Notes under the pieces: generated by a model
What the model saw: only the letters and a program-made list of their open reading frames with translations
The model's database searches: none
Told to the model about the DNA's origin: nothing
NCBI RefSeq assembly: GCF_000350225.1
Contig: NW_005178734.1
Coordinates: 248,001-312,000, forward strand
Length of the DNA: 64,000 bases
Direction: 5' to 3'
Source: Chondrus crispus
Taxonomy: Eukaryota > Rhodophyta > Florideophyceae > Gigartinales > Gigartinaceae
Program-made: the position numbers and the translations under genes
Part shown: piece by piece, positions 40,478-50,873 of the stretch
Numbering within the stretch: position 1 is the first letter of the stretch
Layout of the letters: each line of letters opens with the position of its first letter

Positions 40478-41573
40478 ACAATACGCAGCAGCTTCCGCTA
40501 GCCGCCGCGCTACGGGGCTCAGTTCTACGCGCCGCCGGAGTTGGAATCTCAGGCGGAGGAACTACTATCGCTGGTCTGATTCACCGCGCTCGTGCGCCAA
40601 CACCTGGAAGAACAATGAGCGATTCTGGCAGAAGTGGACTACGTTCTGTACGTTGGAAAGGATCGACCCATGGGCTGCGGATGAAGGATCTCTGCTCCGG
40701 TACCTCGGTTGGCTCTTCGACTCAGGCACGATTGCTGGCGGATCAGTCAAGAATTACGTCTCCGCAGTGGTAACGGCCCACAAACGCGTCAAATTGCCCG
40801 TTGGATACACCCCACTCATCCAACTCGCGCTGGCCGCCTACTAACAGTCTGACCTGGATCGCCGCGCCGAAAACGACCCAGACGCACACAAGGAACGACG
40901 GGCCCTCCCGAGCCCCGTGGCCAAGAAAATCTTCAACGCTGCAATGGCCGCTCCCGCTCTCAACCGTCAGTTCATTCGCAACGCTACCGCTGTTCTGGTT
41001 TCCCACGTCTTCTTCAAAAGGGGCGAAGCTGGCGCTGCGCTTCGCTTGGACAACATTCAAGTTTCGGAACAATCAATTGACTTGGCAATTGCTTTACGGA
41101 AGAATCGATCTCGCGTGGCACATACTCTATCCTACACTAGGCTAGCTCCTGACAAGCCATCGCTCATCGACTTGGTCTTACGGTACGACCGGTACCGCCG
41201 AAACACCCGCTCCACAAGTCGCTACTATTGGGCCCTCCCGGGCCAACGGCTCACACCGTCATCGGCAAGCATCTCACGTTGGCTCCAAGCTTGCTTGTCT
41301 CACGCTGGCGTCACTCCCCCTCCGCAAGTGCTGTGGTCCTCACACTCGCTTCGCATGGGTGCCGCATCGGAATGCGCTGCAATAGGAGTTCCTTCCTACC
41401 GCATTCGCATCTGGGGGGATTGGAGTGTCGCTCGCACAATGGAAGAATCCTATCTCGACGCTCGCGTACAGCCGTGCGAGGATTCCGTCTTCTTTTTCGG
41501 ACACCTGTCCGAAATCTCGACTACTCCCTATGGAGTTTCTTCAACATTATTTAGTGCATTCATTGGCAATTGA
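40470..41573 (+). pseudogene. YR1 ORF3, tyrosine recombinase with one in-frame stop
   Basis: The frame opens at 40470, overlaps the RT end by 8 bases and has no ATG before the recombinase similarity starts. An N-terminal core-binding domain (SLLRYLGWLFDSGTIAGGSV) is followed by an in-frame TAA at 40842-40844, then the catalytic domain. That domain has the first Arg block (KRGEAGAALRLDNI), HSLRMGAAS (His-x-x-Arg motif) and WGDWSVARTMEESYLD with the nucleophilic Tyr. The stop probably inactivates this copy. How the frame is entered is unclear; a +1 shift at ATC-TGA at the end of RT would join them. Confidence 0.82.
41535..41551 (+). repeat. YR1 split repeat B1
   Basis: 17 bases, GTTTCTTCAACATTATT, identical to B2 and directly adjoining A2. 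Confidence 0.85.
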
Positions 41574-42032
41574 AATGTGAATTTGGACAAAGGGGCTTTT
41601 CGGTTGGAACGCACGACAACTCAGAAGGAAGTGGAAATCAAGTGGACCATTTCAGCCGCAGAAAGCCAAGTCAGGATGACTTGGCGACAAGTCAGCGCCA
41701 AACCACACGCCATGATTTGGAATGATTCTTCGTTCGCGTAATGAAGAACTTGTCAAAAGCAAAAAATCAGCACCAAGTCACGAATGACTTGGTGCTGTTC
41801 TTCGTTCGCGTAATCAACACTTGGCACAAAAATGAATCATCACCAAGTCACACGCAATGGTTTGGCACCCCCACTATAACTTGGCAATGATTGCGAATGA
41901 TTCTTCATTCGCGTCATGGAACTTGGCAGAAATGGAAATTCGGCCACTGTCCGAAAACAGGGCTGTATAAGAGAGGCACGTCAAACTCTCTCTCACCACT
42001 CTTCTTTCTTCCTCAAGTCGTCGCTTGTTTCT
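41553..42032 (+). repeat. YR1 split repeat A2
   Basis: 480 bases, same length as A1. It is followed by about 460 bases of non-coding sequence unique to the right part of the element, ending in B2. Confidence 0.92.
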
Positions 42033-42490
42033 CCCACCATCCCACCCTCAGCTTCGCTGCTCAGTCATCAAGTCGTCACTGGTTTGTTCTCTCCCTACTC
42101 TTTCTTGTATGGCTTAACCATTCGGGAATGTTTTTCACACACATGCTTCGTAAGATAACGCGATCTCTCCGTCGCTACTCAAGCCCTCTCATCCTGGAAA
42201 TGCCCCCTCGTCTTTGAAGCTTACCAAAGCAGAACTCGAACTCCGGTGAGTCATGGACGCGCGCCCCGTATCAAGCCGAATGTGGTCCTCATCCGCCGAA
42301 GCGGGTAGTATCGCAAGGATAGCGGCCCGGGGTGGCATGGAAACGCGCGCCACTACGTTACTCTGGCCGTTGTATCAACTTTTATGTCCACACCAATTGG
42401 GGACAACGAGAGACAGGGGCAATCCTCTGGAATTCAAGGAACGGTAAGCACTTTCTGGACCGAGATCTTTAGGTAATAAAGCGTAATCTT

Positions 42491-42507
42491 GTTTCTTCAA
42501 CATTATT
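42491..42507 (+). repeat. YR1 split repeat B2 and right end
   Basis: Same 17 bases as B1. Pogo sequence resumes directly after it (CACATGTTTGACAC). Confidence 0.85.
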
Positions 42508-42751
42508 CACATGTTTGACACGTACGGACGGCACCATAACAGCCGCAACCGTATGACACGTGGCACTTTTCGTGTTCGGCGTCTGGGCCTGCACTAATGG
42601 GAGGGTGGCACAAACAAAAGCAGCACTAATGCGAGTCCCCCCGTACCCAACTGCGTATAGTAATTACGCCCGTGTATTGGTCGATCACACTGTAATTTAT
42701 CATGCTTGACAGAGGGCGGGCAGCGGCTGGGGAGTGCACCGTTACCAGGTA

Positions 42752-44510
42752 ACCGTTTGGCACCTTATTCGGTTTTTGAACATAATCCGGTTTCTATAAT
42801 TTTCATAATCTGAAGGAGGGTAGTGCCTCCTCCTCTTCAGTTCGCGGGAACCCTAGTAAAATAAGCTCCCTCAACCCAAAACAGAAGCACCATAACATCC
42901 GAAAAAGGTGCCATTCTACATATTGGCCCCCTACTGTTGCTCTACTGCGATATGAAACCTGAGCGACCATTACATGAGGCAGAAATCGTTCATCAGTCCG
43001 GCGGAGTGGCGCATGATCTCGCTGCAAAGCAACTTTCCATGGAAGCTAACACCGATATACAGCAAGCGCTGTTTGAGCACATCAGTGATGGGGTTCCTCT
43101 CAGCGTTGCTGCAAGAAGTAATGGCATTCCCGTAATGAATGCCAGGAGAGCATGTGCGAGCTGGCTTCAGTCGCCTCCTGACAGCCAACCAACCTCGCCA
43201 CTGGACATCCAGTTTAGCATGCGCTCCCCGGGAAGACCACGGTATTTTACTGTACGACAGGAGAATTTAATCACTGAGGCGGCGCTTCACTTTTCTAGTA
43301 TGAACACACCGTTGACCAAAGTTGGACTTCGTCAACTTGCAGGGCACGTTGTGAGTTCTCTGCATACCTCTCATATCATAACTTTACCATCAAACAGATG
43401 GGTTGAATGCTTTCTCTCATGCAATCCCGAGATTGCCGTTCGTCCGGTACGCGCAATTAATGCACGAAGCATTGAAGCTGTGACTCGTCACAACATCGCA
43501 ACTCAAATTGCGCGTGTGCAGGTGGCCATGGACAGGTTTGACATACACGACCCTAACCTCATATTCAATGTTGATGAATTGGGAATTTCGTTCCAGAAAA
43601 TGGCCGGTAGAAGCCTCCGTCGAGGATTAGGGAACGCTCACGAAAAGACACTTGTCAGCACAATGGTCCAAACTCGAGGCTGCATAGAGCGAGCAACTGT
43701 CATGTGTGTCGTCAATGCTGGGGGTTTGACCTTCAAACCGGTAGTGGTATTTCCGGGGAAGCAACCGCATTACAGAATGGTTGGCAGTACTGTAGAAACC
43801 ATACACAGCTGCTTGCCCAGCTGCTACCTTTATCAGCGTGAGAACGCTGGGGTCGACACAAGGATTTTCTTCGACTGGGCCAGAGGCTTTGTGGAAGAGA
43901 CTGTGCATTTACGGCATGTAGGGAGAAAATGATGTTGCTTTATGATGGATACATCTGCCGTATCCAGTTCACTGTGCTACAGTTCTTTAAAGATAACGGG
44001 GTTATCGTTGTTGCCATTCCAGCCCACACGTCCCATGTCTTGCAGCCTGTCGATGTTTCCGTATACCGGTGCTCATGCGGATGATGACGTGACCTGCAGT
44101 CGTGCAGAACTACGTCACCTACTTGCAGTTCGTCCTGAGCGGATGATTGTCCAGTCTCGACTGCATGAGACTCATGTGGCTCGGCAGCGAGCAGTGCAGG
44201 CCGTGAATACGGGTCACTGAGTTGATTACGCATGGGCCACGGCGACTGAAATTCGATATGACTTTTCGCCGAATTATGCACTTTTCGGCAAATGAGCTTG
44301 AAATGGAGTGCTCTTTCTGCCAATTTTCCTATCCCTTCCAAGCAATAAACAACCTCTGCAATGGTATGTGTCAATAAAAGCGTCTCTTGCGATTTCTTTG
44401 GTGCTTTGCTTTGTTTGAAGGCAATCGATGGATTTATCGATATTTTATCAATAAAAATACATTTCGCAGGAAGAACGTAACTGAAAAAACTGAATAAGGT
44501 GCTGTACGGT
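42752..44510 (+). mobile_element. pogo/mariner-type DNA transposon with TA duplication
   Basis: 1759 bases with 30-base imperfect terminal inverted repeats: left ACCGTTTGGCACCTTATTCG, right (inward) ACCGTACAGCACCTTATTCA. TA flanks both ends. The uninterrupted target is preserved in A2 of YR2 near 61137, which fixes both borders. It encodes one decayed DDE transposase. Confidence 0.92.
42952..44030 (+). pseudogene. pogo-type DDE transposase, frameshifted
   Basis: The ATG at 42952 opens a frame of 326 codons to 43932. It has an N-terminal HTH region, a CENP-B-like region (TKVGLRQLAGHVV, RWVECFLSCNPEI) and the first catalytic Asp in LIFNVDELGISFQ. Near 43915-43930 the frame is lost. The second catalytic block (LLYDGY, Asp codon 43944-43946) and a VVAIPAHTSHVLQPVDVSVY block continue in another frame before similarity ends. 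Inactive. Distinct in sequence from the two pogo copies with CAGGGG ends. Confidence 0.82.
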
Positions 44511-44687
44511 TACTCCCCGGCGGACGGTGGCATGGTATGCATTGTATTAATGCCGCTGCGCTGCCGGCCCACAACCCGGCTCCTTCGGTAGTCACTCGCT
44601 TCTCAACTCTCAAGAGTCTCGAGCGCGATATCCCTGTGGACACACGGAGGCCTGACACACTCTCCTGCTTTTGTCACGCCCTCAGGA

Positions 44688-45704
44688 ATGGTTGACAACA
44701 GCAACCAACCAACTGAAACCCCTCCAACCGCGACGCCGCCGCCACAGTTGTTTAGTGATGAGCAGTTTGCCTTATTACAGACGATCATTACCGCCTGCCT
44801 TGCAGCGGAACGCAACAGTGGTGGCAGACGGGGAAGGGACAGAGCCGGATCTGGATCCGGTACCGGCTCCACGCCAGGTCCCACTGCGCTCGGCACGACC
44901 CAGGGCCCCACCGCGCCGAATCCCTCCAGTGCGGCCGCTCCGCCAGGCACCCCCCAAGTGCAACCGCGAACACCCAGGTCCAAGCCGAAATCGTTCAAGG
45001 AGATCCCACCGAGGGTCCTGGCGAAGAAAACCAGGAAGAATTCTACTCAGACGAGTACGATCTTGACTCGGACGACGAGCCCGATAAGGAGGCAAAGTTT
45101 GCCTCCTTATCGGACTCGTGAGGTTTAACCTCGACGCCGTCACCCGACCGTGGCATCATACAAACCGAGGCAGAAGAATTCCACAGAGATTCGTCATCCC
45201 CGCACGCTCCGCTCCCCTCTATCCGGTTGGGTTTAAGCCCGAAACGGTTGAGCACTATCAGACCTTTGGGGGAGGTCGAGCAAGCCAAGGCAGGGAGGAG
45301 GAAGCAGCGAACCTCTACAACGCTGCGGCATATGCAACAGTCATCAACAACACGCTTTACGAAGCCCTCAACGAACTCGTCGGACTCAGTTTTCTCGAAA
45401 GTATACTGACGACGTCAAGGGACAGGTCGGCGAAGTCCTTGACAAGATCTCCTACGCCCAAGTCGCCGTCTTTGGCATGTACAAGCTCGCAGCGTCGAGG
45501 TACGAAGTCCTCTGCGGTAAACATGGCGCAGCCGGAGTCGCCGACCCTGAACTACTGTCCGTCTACATCGATCCGCCAGCCCTATACAATACTGCAGCCA
45601 GGCGTGCAGAAGACAGCAGCAGCAAGCTGTCAAGTCGGCCGCCCAATAGGCCGGGCAGAAGGTCATCCCAAGGACCGCCGGTTCAGCGCCGGATCGAAAA
45701 GTAA
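44688..45704 (+). pseudogene. YR2 gag-like region, frameshifted
   Basis: An ATG at 44688 begins a Pro/Thr/Gly-rich frame with a coiled-coil-like start (FSDEQFALLQTIITACLAAE). Coding similarity in style passes through three frames: up to about 45080, about 45118-45420 (YPVGFKPETVEHYQTFGGG, an AYATVINNTLYEALNELVG helix), and 45421-45704 (YAQVAVFGMYKLAASRYEVL). A large imperfect palindrome at 45075-45119 marks the first break. Position before RT supports the gag call; no zinc knuckle. Confidence 0.65.
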
Positions 45705-45798
45705 CTGCAGGAGGCGGAAGAGGAGGACGTAGCAGTAACCCGCCCCCCGCTTCCGGAAGGCGGCGTCCCAGCAAGGCGAATCAATTTGAGAATAAATT

Positions 45799-47306
45799 AT
45801 GCACCCACCATACGCTTGGGTAGGTGTGGCGTACAGGAAGTGGGAACAGATTGGAGAAAGTCAGTGGCTTGTTCGCCAGATCTGGTTCGGCCTGCAGCTC
45901 CCCTGGACAGGGACGCCCAAGTTCCGGCGGAATGCGCGATGCAACCTAGAGACAGCGCACGCTACGTTTGCGGAAGGGGAGATACGGCGATGGGTCCGCC
46001 TGCAGTATGTAGTGCCGGCAAGCCAAAACCACCAGCGGGAACTGGTACCGTCAGGACGCGCGTCTCCCGCGTTCGTTTCGATAACGACACGAAAGCTTCG
46101 CCTCGTGGTAGATGACTTGATCGTGAACGACTGTTTGGAAGACCGGACATTCCGGATGGACCAACTCGGGGACCTCACAGCAGTCCTGCACCCTCGGGAT
46201 GCCCTATTCAAAGCGTACATAACCGACGCGTACTATCACCTGCGCCTGCGGACGGAAGATCAGAAACGCTTAGCATTCATGGTGGGGGAGAAGGTTTACC
46301 TACCTTTAAGTCTAAATTGCGGCCTGTCAGTGGCCCCGTGGTTTTTACCAAGGCTATGAAGCCAGTCGTCGCCCACCTTTGGGCAAAGGGGCACAAAGTG
46401 TACAGCTACTTGGACGTTTTTTTTGGTGCCGCTCGAAGTTCTACGCTGGGGGCCGCCACTGGGCCAGATACCGAGGAGTTGTGCAAGAAAATGCATCGAC
46501 TTTTAGAGGACCTCGGGCTCACTCTGCATCCCGAGAAGTGCGACTTCAGCGGGAGCCGCCGCCTCGAAATACTAGGTATCGTAGTCGACACAGAGCGGGT
46601 ATGGTTTTTGTTAAGCGCCCAGAAGCTCGCAAAGGTGGAGTTACAAGCGAGGCGATTACTGCGCTACGCGTCTTCCCATCGGCGCTACATTGGCGTTACC
46701 GACATCCGGCGGTTCGCAGGTCTGGCAAACTCCGTCAGCCCGGCCTTAGTCGACGCCAGGCTCCGTTTGTCGGAGCTCTTCAACTCTGTCAACCTTCGTC
46801 ACGAAAGTCACGGGAGTATAACCAGAACAACCAATCAACCCCACGAGCACCTCCCAACCAGTATGACAAACGTCACATCACGCGTCACATGTCAAGCATC
46901 ACATCACGGCGCCCAGACCACTGCCCAATCAGATCGGGCCTTGTTCTCGCCCAGGCGGCTGATACACCTTCGCAGCAGCACGCGCGTGTGGCACGCCGCG
47001 ATGCGAGATTTACAATGGTGCGCACGGCTAAGTGGCAACGAGCACATAGGGCGCGATCTGTGGTCAAGGCAAGATGCGGTTGTGTATACAGACGCTTCCA
47101 TGTCGGGATAGGGAGCAGCCTGGAATGGGATGGTGCCAGCCGCCGGCTTTTTCGACGAACGCCACGAAGGCGCACATATCAACGAGCTAGAGGTACTGGC
47201 CGCGTTGTACGCCCTCCGTCATTGCGTTCAGCACACCCGAAAGCGGACACTTCGGATTGTCACCGACTCGAAGGTGACCGAATTCGTCGTTCGCAACATG
47301 ACATCG
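45799..47306 (+). pseudogene. YR2 reverse transcriptase and first part of RNase H
   Basis: RT blocks: RKLRLVVDDLIVND, ALFKAYITDAYYHLRL, then a frameshift near 46340, then FTKAMKPVVAHLWAKGHKVYSYLDVFF, where the usual YxDD reads YLDV, HPEKCDFSGSRRLEILGIVVD and a thumb-like helix. RNase H follows with Asp in YTDASMSG, an in-frame TAG at 47109-47111, Glu in NELEVLAALYAL and Asp in IVTDSKVTEFVV. The frame is cut at 47306 by the Ty3 element and resumes at 58710. Confidence 0.85.
47302..47306. repeat. Ty3 target-site duplication, left (CATCG)
   Basis: CATCG precedes the LTR here and follows the other LTR at 58705-58709. Confidence 0.9.
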
Positions 47307-47953
47307 TGTCGTGCACTACAGCCACGGGTGGCGGCTGTAGGCAGAGCGACGCGCGTTCGGACGCGTAAGGAAATTCGGGAGACCACCCGGTGGATGACCG
47401 GAACCGGGATCCGGGCGCGGCTTGCGCGGTAGGAAAGTAGCAACGTAGTCAGCAATAAAGAGGATGAATTAAAGGAAAAACAGAACTAACAGAACGGACA
47501 GCACAGTAATTAACGTAGCACTCGCGCGGTTGGGGTCGACGCGCGCGGGGAAGGCAGTTGGGATTCCAGGGGTGTAGATGGCTCGGTCGGTATGGGCGAG
47601 CCAGTACCGAGTCGAGGCTACAACCTGGAATCCAGAAACCAAGGTAAGAGACCCGAGGCTTCGTGCCTCTTTACTTTGATAATCGGGTTGACTATATAGT
47701 CCCCCGTCGCCGTAATGGCGAAGCTAAACTATACTGTAAATTAGAATAACTAGGAAATAACGGGTGTAGCCCCGAGGTGACCAAGTACAGCCCTCATAGA
47801 CCCTAGGGGTCGCGGAGGGATTACAAGTGTCCACGGGGAGGTTCGGTAGAGCGGCAGGGAAGTCCACGTGTACCCGTGGTACACGTGGTGGCGGCGAGCG
47901 TGATTTTTGGCCGATCAGGACAGCTGTCCCGGTACCGAGTACAGTGCACTACA
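47307..47953 (-). repeat. Ty3 LTR (3' LTR in element orientation)
   Basis: 647 bases, differing from the other LTR at two positions (an A/C near 47640 and a T/C near 47821). Contains a hairpin-rich stretch with CCACGTGTACCCGTGGTACA near 47872. Confidence 0.95.
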
Positions 47954-47966
47954 GATCCCCCTTCTT
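47954..47966 (-). promoter_or_regulatory. Polypurine tract candidate
   Basis: On the minus strand AAGAAGGGGGATC abuts the 3' LTR, the position at which second-strand cDNA synthesis is primed in LTR elements. Confidence 0.65.
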
Positions 47967-48243
47967 AGAGAACCACGCGTCCCCGCGTGTAGGTACCGTA
48001 GAAATCATAGCCGAATTATCAGGGTTTTTGGACCAGCGACCGAGGGTAAACTGAAGGCGTGTGTTTCTGCAAGCCAGCTTGTCGGAGGCGGTCTTCCCCA
48101 ATATTCCAACTTTCCATCTCGCGCGGCCGGTTTGTTTTCGCCTTCCTCTTGCAGTGTCCTCCAAGCAGTCCACGCTGTCACGGTACGCGGAAAGGAACGA
48201 GTTGTCATCGGAGAGGCGTCTTGCCCGAGTCGGCGCGGCGACG

Positions 48244-49836
48244 ATGGATCGGTTCGGCAACCCCTACGGGCAAGCGGGGGACACGGAGGAGGTAGAGGTG
48301 CGAGGGTGGCCGTCCCCTCGGTTGCTGCGTGGCAAGGGCATGTCCGACGATCCCTTGCTATTCGAACGGGCTCCATTCCTTGCTCCCGAGGGGTTACGGG
48401 ACACACATCTCGTGCGGTCGTACGCGGATGTGACCGGTGCCCTCCCCGGGGGTCTCAGCCTACGAGCTGTATGGTCACGCGATTTTTGCTACCGTCTCGT
48501 GGTGGACGGCGAGCATGTCTGGCCGAAATACCGCCGTATTTGGCGTGACCGACGTCAGAGATACATAGCGTCGTCGGTTCGTCGGCTGTCGAGAACACCG
48601 TGCAATCGCCCAATTCCCGTAGAATGGGACTTTGATACGTGGGCGTATCGCACAGAGGGCGATCGCGGTTACGTCGCCAATCTGCGGCGATTGTTGGATC
48701 ATGTACCGGAGCGAGTTGAGGAGCCGGGGATCGCATACATGGCGTGGGATAAGCCGATCCTCCCACCTCGCTACGAGAGGTACGTAGAACGGGAAAGCAA
48801 CCCCGGGTATTACGACAAGCTCAAATACGAGCTTCGGATGCGCAACGCTCTCGGCGTGTTTTTCGCCTACGAGTGGATCGAAGCGACGACTTTCGAGCCG
48901 CGTTCTCGGTATGAGCGGTATCCTCAGATACCGCATTGGTTTTCGCAGTACGAAGTCCCTGCGGACTTCGTTGCGGAGGTCCCACCTTGTCTGGTGTATT
49001 TCGGCTTGAGTTTGAATGACTCGCCGCAGTCTCTGCGTTGGATGATATTTCCCAGCGAATGGATCGCTATCGTGGCGAAAAGGTTCATTTGGTCATCGCT
49101 GGACGGCCGGTTATACGTGTTGCCGACCATGATTGTCCGATGGTTGCGCAAGCTAGACTTGGAAGGGGTCCTTGGTGGGGGTTGGGTTTGCGAGCAGCTG
49201 ACTACGCTGCTCGATCTTCATGACCGGGTTGATTGGCCACGGGTGCCTTATTGTCAGGGCCACCATTACGATCGCTCTGATCGGGCGAACGCATCCCCGG
49301 GAAGGCGAGACGACGCCGGCGAACCGAACGCCGGTAATTGGATCCGGCTCGAACCGTGGTCGTTTAAGAGCCTTCAACCGGAATTAATGCAGGGGCCTCT
49401 GGTCCCTGTGTCAACGGCAGTAGTTGCGCCGTACACACCCCACGAGGGTCAAGACTCGGCAAGTCAGCCGGGCGGACCGGTACGACCGGAGGCTCCCCTG
49501 GGGGGCGAGAGCCCGACAGTTGGGGAGCAATCGCGATCGGTGACTTCCAAAGGGGAGTCGGGTGTACGGCGGTGTATGTTCGCCGAGTTGGGCGTCTCCG
49601 AGGACGAACTCTTGAAATTAGTGAGCAACGCCGAGTTTGTGGCGGGAGTGAAGCGCCTCAAGACGGCGGTGGCGACGGTCTCGGGGACCCCCTCGATTCT
49701 GAGGAGGGGTCGATCCCTTCGGATGCACCAGTGGCTCCTGTCACCGGGGTCGAGGATGATCTCGTCGACTTATGAGGAGTCTTGGTATGTGGCGGGTGTG
49801 CGTCCTCGTAAAGGAGCACCCCGGGGTAGCGCGTAA
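48244..49836 (+). CDS. Antisense accessory ORF inside the Ty3 element, unknown
   Basis: 530 codons from the first in-frame ATG (48244); the frame is open back to 48055. It lies between the chromodomain end and the 3' LTR, on the strand opposite to gag-pol, and overlaps no other coding region of the element. The product is rich in Arg, Trp and Tyr in its first 370 residues (DFCYRLVVDGEHVWPKYRRI, IPVEWDFDTWAYRTEGDRGY, AYEWIEATTFEPRSRYERYP), which suggests a folded domain. A hydrophilic linker and a short helical segment (AELGVSEDELLKLVSNAEFV) end it. No signal peptide, membrane helix, zinc motif or known enzyme motif was seen. Antisense extra frames are known in some plant Ty3 elements, but I do not recognise this one. 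A chance frame in GC-rich DNA is the alternative. Confidence 0.55.
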   Translation: MDRFGNPYGQAGDTEEVEVRGWPSPRLLRGKGMSDDPLLFERAPFLAPEGLRDTHLVRSYADVTGALPGGLSLRAVWSRDFCYRLVVDGEHVWPKYRRIWRDRRQRYIASSVRRLSRTPCNRPIPVEWDFDTWAYRTEGDRGYVANLRRLLDHVPERVEEPGIAYMAWDKPILPPRYERYVERESNPGYYDKLKYELRMRNALGVFFAYEWIEATTFEPRSRYERYPQIPHWFSQYEVPADFVAEVPPCLVYFGLSLNDSPQSLRWMIFPSEWIAIVAKRFIWSSLDGRLYVLPTMIVRWLRKLDLEGVLGGGWVCEQLTTLLDLHDRVDWPRVPYCQGHHYDRSDRANASPGRRDDAGEPNAGNWIRLEPWSFKSLQPELMQGPLVPVSTAVVAPYTPHEGQDSASQPGGPVRPEAPLGGESPTVGEQSRSVTSKGESGVRRCMFAELGVSEDELLKLVSNAEFVAGVKRLKTAVATVSGTPSILRRGRSLRMHQWLLSPGSRMISSTYEESWYVAGVRPRKGAPRGSA

Positions 49837-50873
49837 CCCACGAGTCGGGAAAGAGGGGAAATACTCCGAGGGAGGTGTGATGGTTAGCCATAAATGGGAC
49901 CTCTCTTCTCAGGAGTGACTTTTGTAGACGTTCGCGGATACGCGGAGCGGCGCGCGGTACGTTGGGGCCGAGATGCACGACGTGAGGGCCCGAGTCGTTG
50001 TCAATGACGTTGATATCGATGGGCTCTGTACGTCGAGGGTGGTCCGCGTCTCCCCTTGTGGTACTCCGACTCACGGGCGAGCGTCGTAACGACAGCACTC
50101 CGGGAACGATGTTCCCGCGATACTCGTATACGACGCGACAAATCGCTCCCTTTTTCGTTCTCTCTCCCCCTTTTTTTCATTATGGCGAGTGACGGTTGTC
50201 TCCGCCAGGGGGGTCGAAACTAGGGACGGGGTCAGCCCTCTATGAGGGTCACGGCAACGTTGACCCCCGCTTGTCTCGCGTGTCGGGCTCCAGAGAGGAC
50301 ACACACTGCGGGGGGGGTCACTCCGGTCAGCCGCTACAGCGGCGACTGCGAGATGTCACTCGCGAGGACGGGAAGGTCGGAGAAGCGCAGATTTCGCGTA
50401 ACGTCAGCGGGTTGCCGACCGGTAGAGGTAGGGGGAGTGTCGTGACCGCCCTAGTGCCGGATCCCGGGTTGTCGCGCGCGGTACCCAAAGGGGGTGCGAG
50501 GGTGCCATATGACGGGGCGTGACTTGAGGCGTCACCACCCGAGGAGCAAACACGACTCCTAAGTCGGGGGGCGCCGGTCGCGAGGCCTGACCATGCCGGT
50601 TGGGGTGTACAACCGGTTGGACTTGACGTCCTCCCGACAGCCCAGCGGGGACGTTGCGGCTCTCGGCTCACGTAAGGCGGATGACGGACGTGCTATGACA
50701 CGAGGGCCCGTGTGCGGTCGATGGGGTCCGGGACGGAACGGATCACCCGTACCCCGGGGAATGGTGCTGCCGAAACCGCTAGGTGGCGGTTGCCGCGACT
50801 GGGGCGGGGTGAGGGCCGTCGTCAGGAGAGGACACGAGGCGCCACACCAACAACTAAACGGTGAGCGCGTGAG
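49837..50873. other. Ty3 region between antisense ORF and pol
   Basis: About 1 kb, GC-rich, without a convincing frame on either strand. It may contain the 3' UTR of pol and the terminator of the antisense transcript. Confidence 0.5.

Larger units (their letters stand above)
37031..42507 (+). mobile_element. Ngaro-type tyrosine-recombinase retrotransposon YR1
   Basis: 5.48 kb with split direct repeats in the order A1 (37031-37510), ORFs, B1 (41535-41551), A2 (41553-42032), about 460 bases of unique sequence, B2 (42491-42507). A1 and A2 are both 480 bases and differ at about two positions, so insertion or repeat homogenisation is recent. There are no LTRs with TG..CA ends and no clear target duplication, as expected for integration by a tyrosine recombinase through a circular intermediate. 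It encodes a Gag-like protein, RT-RNase H and a tyrosine recombinase. Confidence 0.9.
36428..42643. mobile_element. pogo-like DNA transposon copy 2, split by a YR retrotransposon
   Basis: The left end CAGGGGACCCTACCCATTAG and the right end (inward CGGGGGGACTCGCATTAGTG) match copy 1 at 8347-9511. TA flanks both ends (36426-36427, 42644-42645). Without the 5.5-kb retrotransposon inside, the element is about 740 bases. It keeps only the transposase C-terminal tail. The site of interruption lies in a stretch that is continuous in copy 1 near 9364-9376 (AAAAAGGGCTTTTTGTGTTTGACAC), so copy 1 serves as the empty site. Confidence 0.88.
42663..44604 (+). repeat. YR2 split repeat A1 (interrupted)
   Basis: Two parts, 42663-42751 and 44513-44604, together 181 bases, match A2 at 61050-61230. 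The DNA transposon at 42752-44510 separates them, and one TA is duplicated. Confidence 0.9.

Noticed and set aside
47827..48054. Short plus-strand frame at the LTR edge upstream of the antisense ORF
   Set aside because: No ATG start and mostly LTR sequence; not considered an exon of the antisense ORF without transcript evidence.
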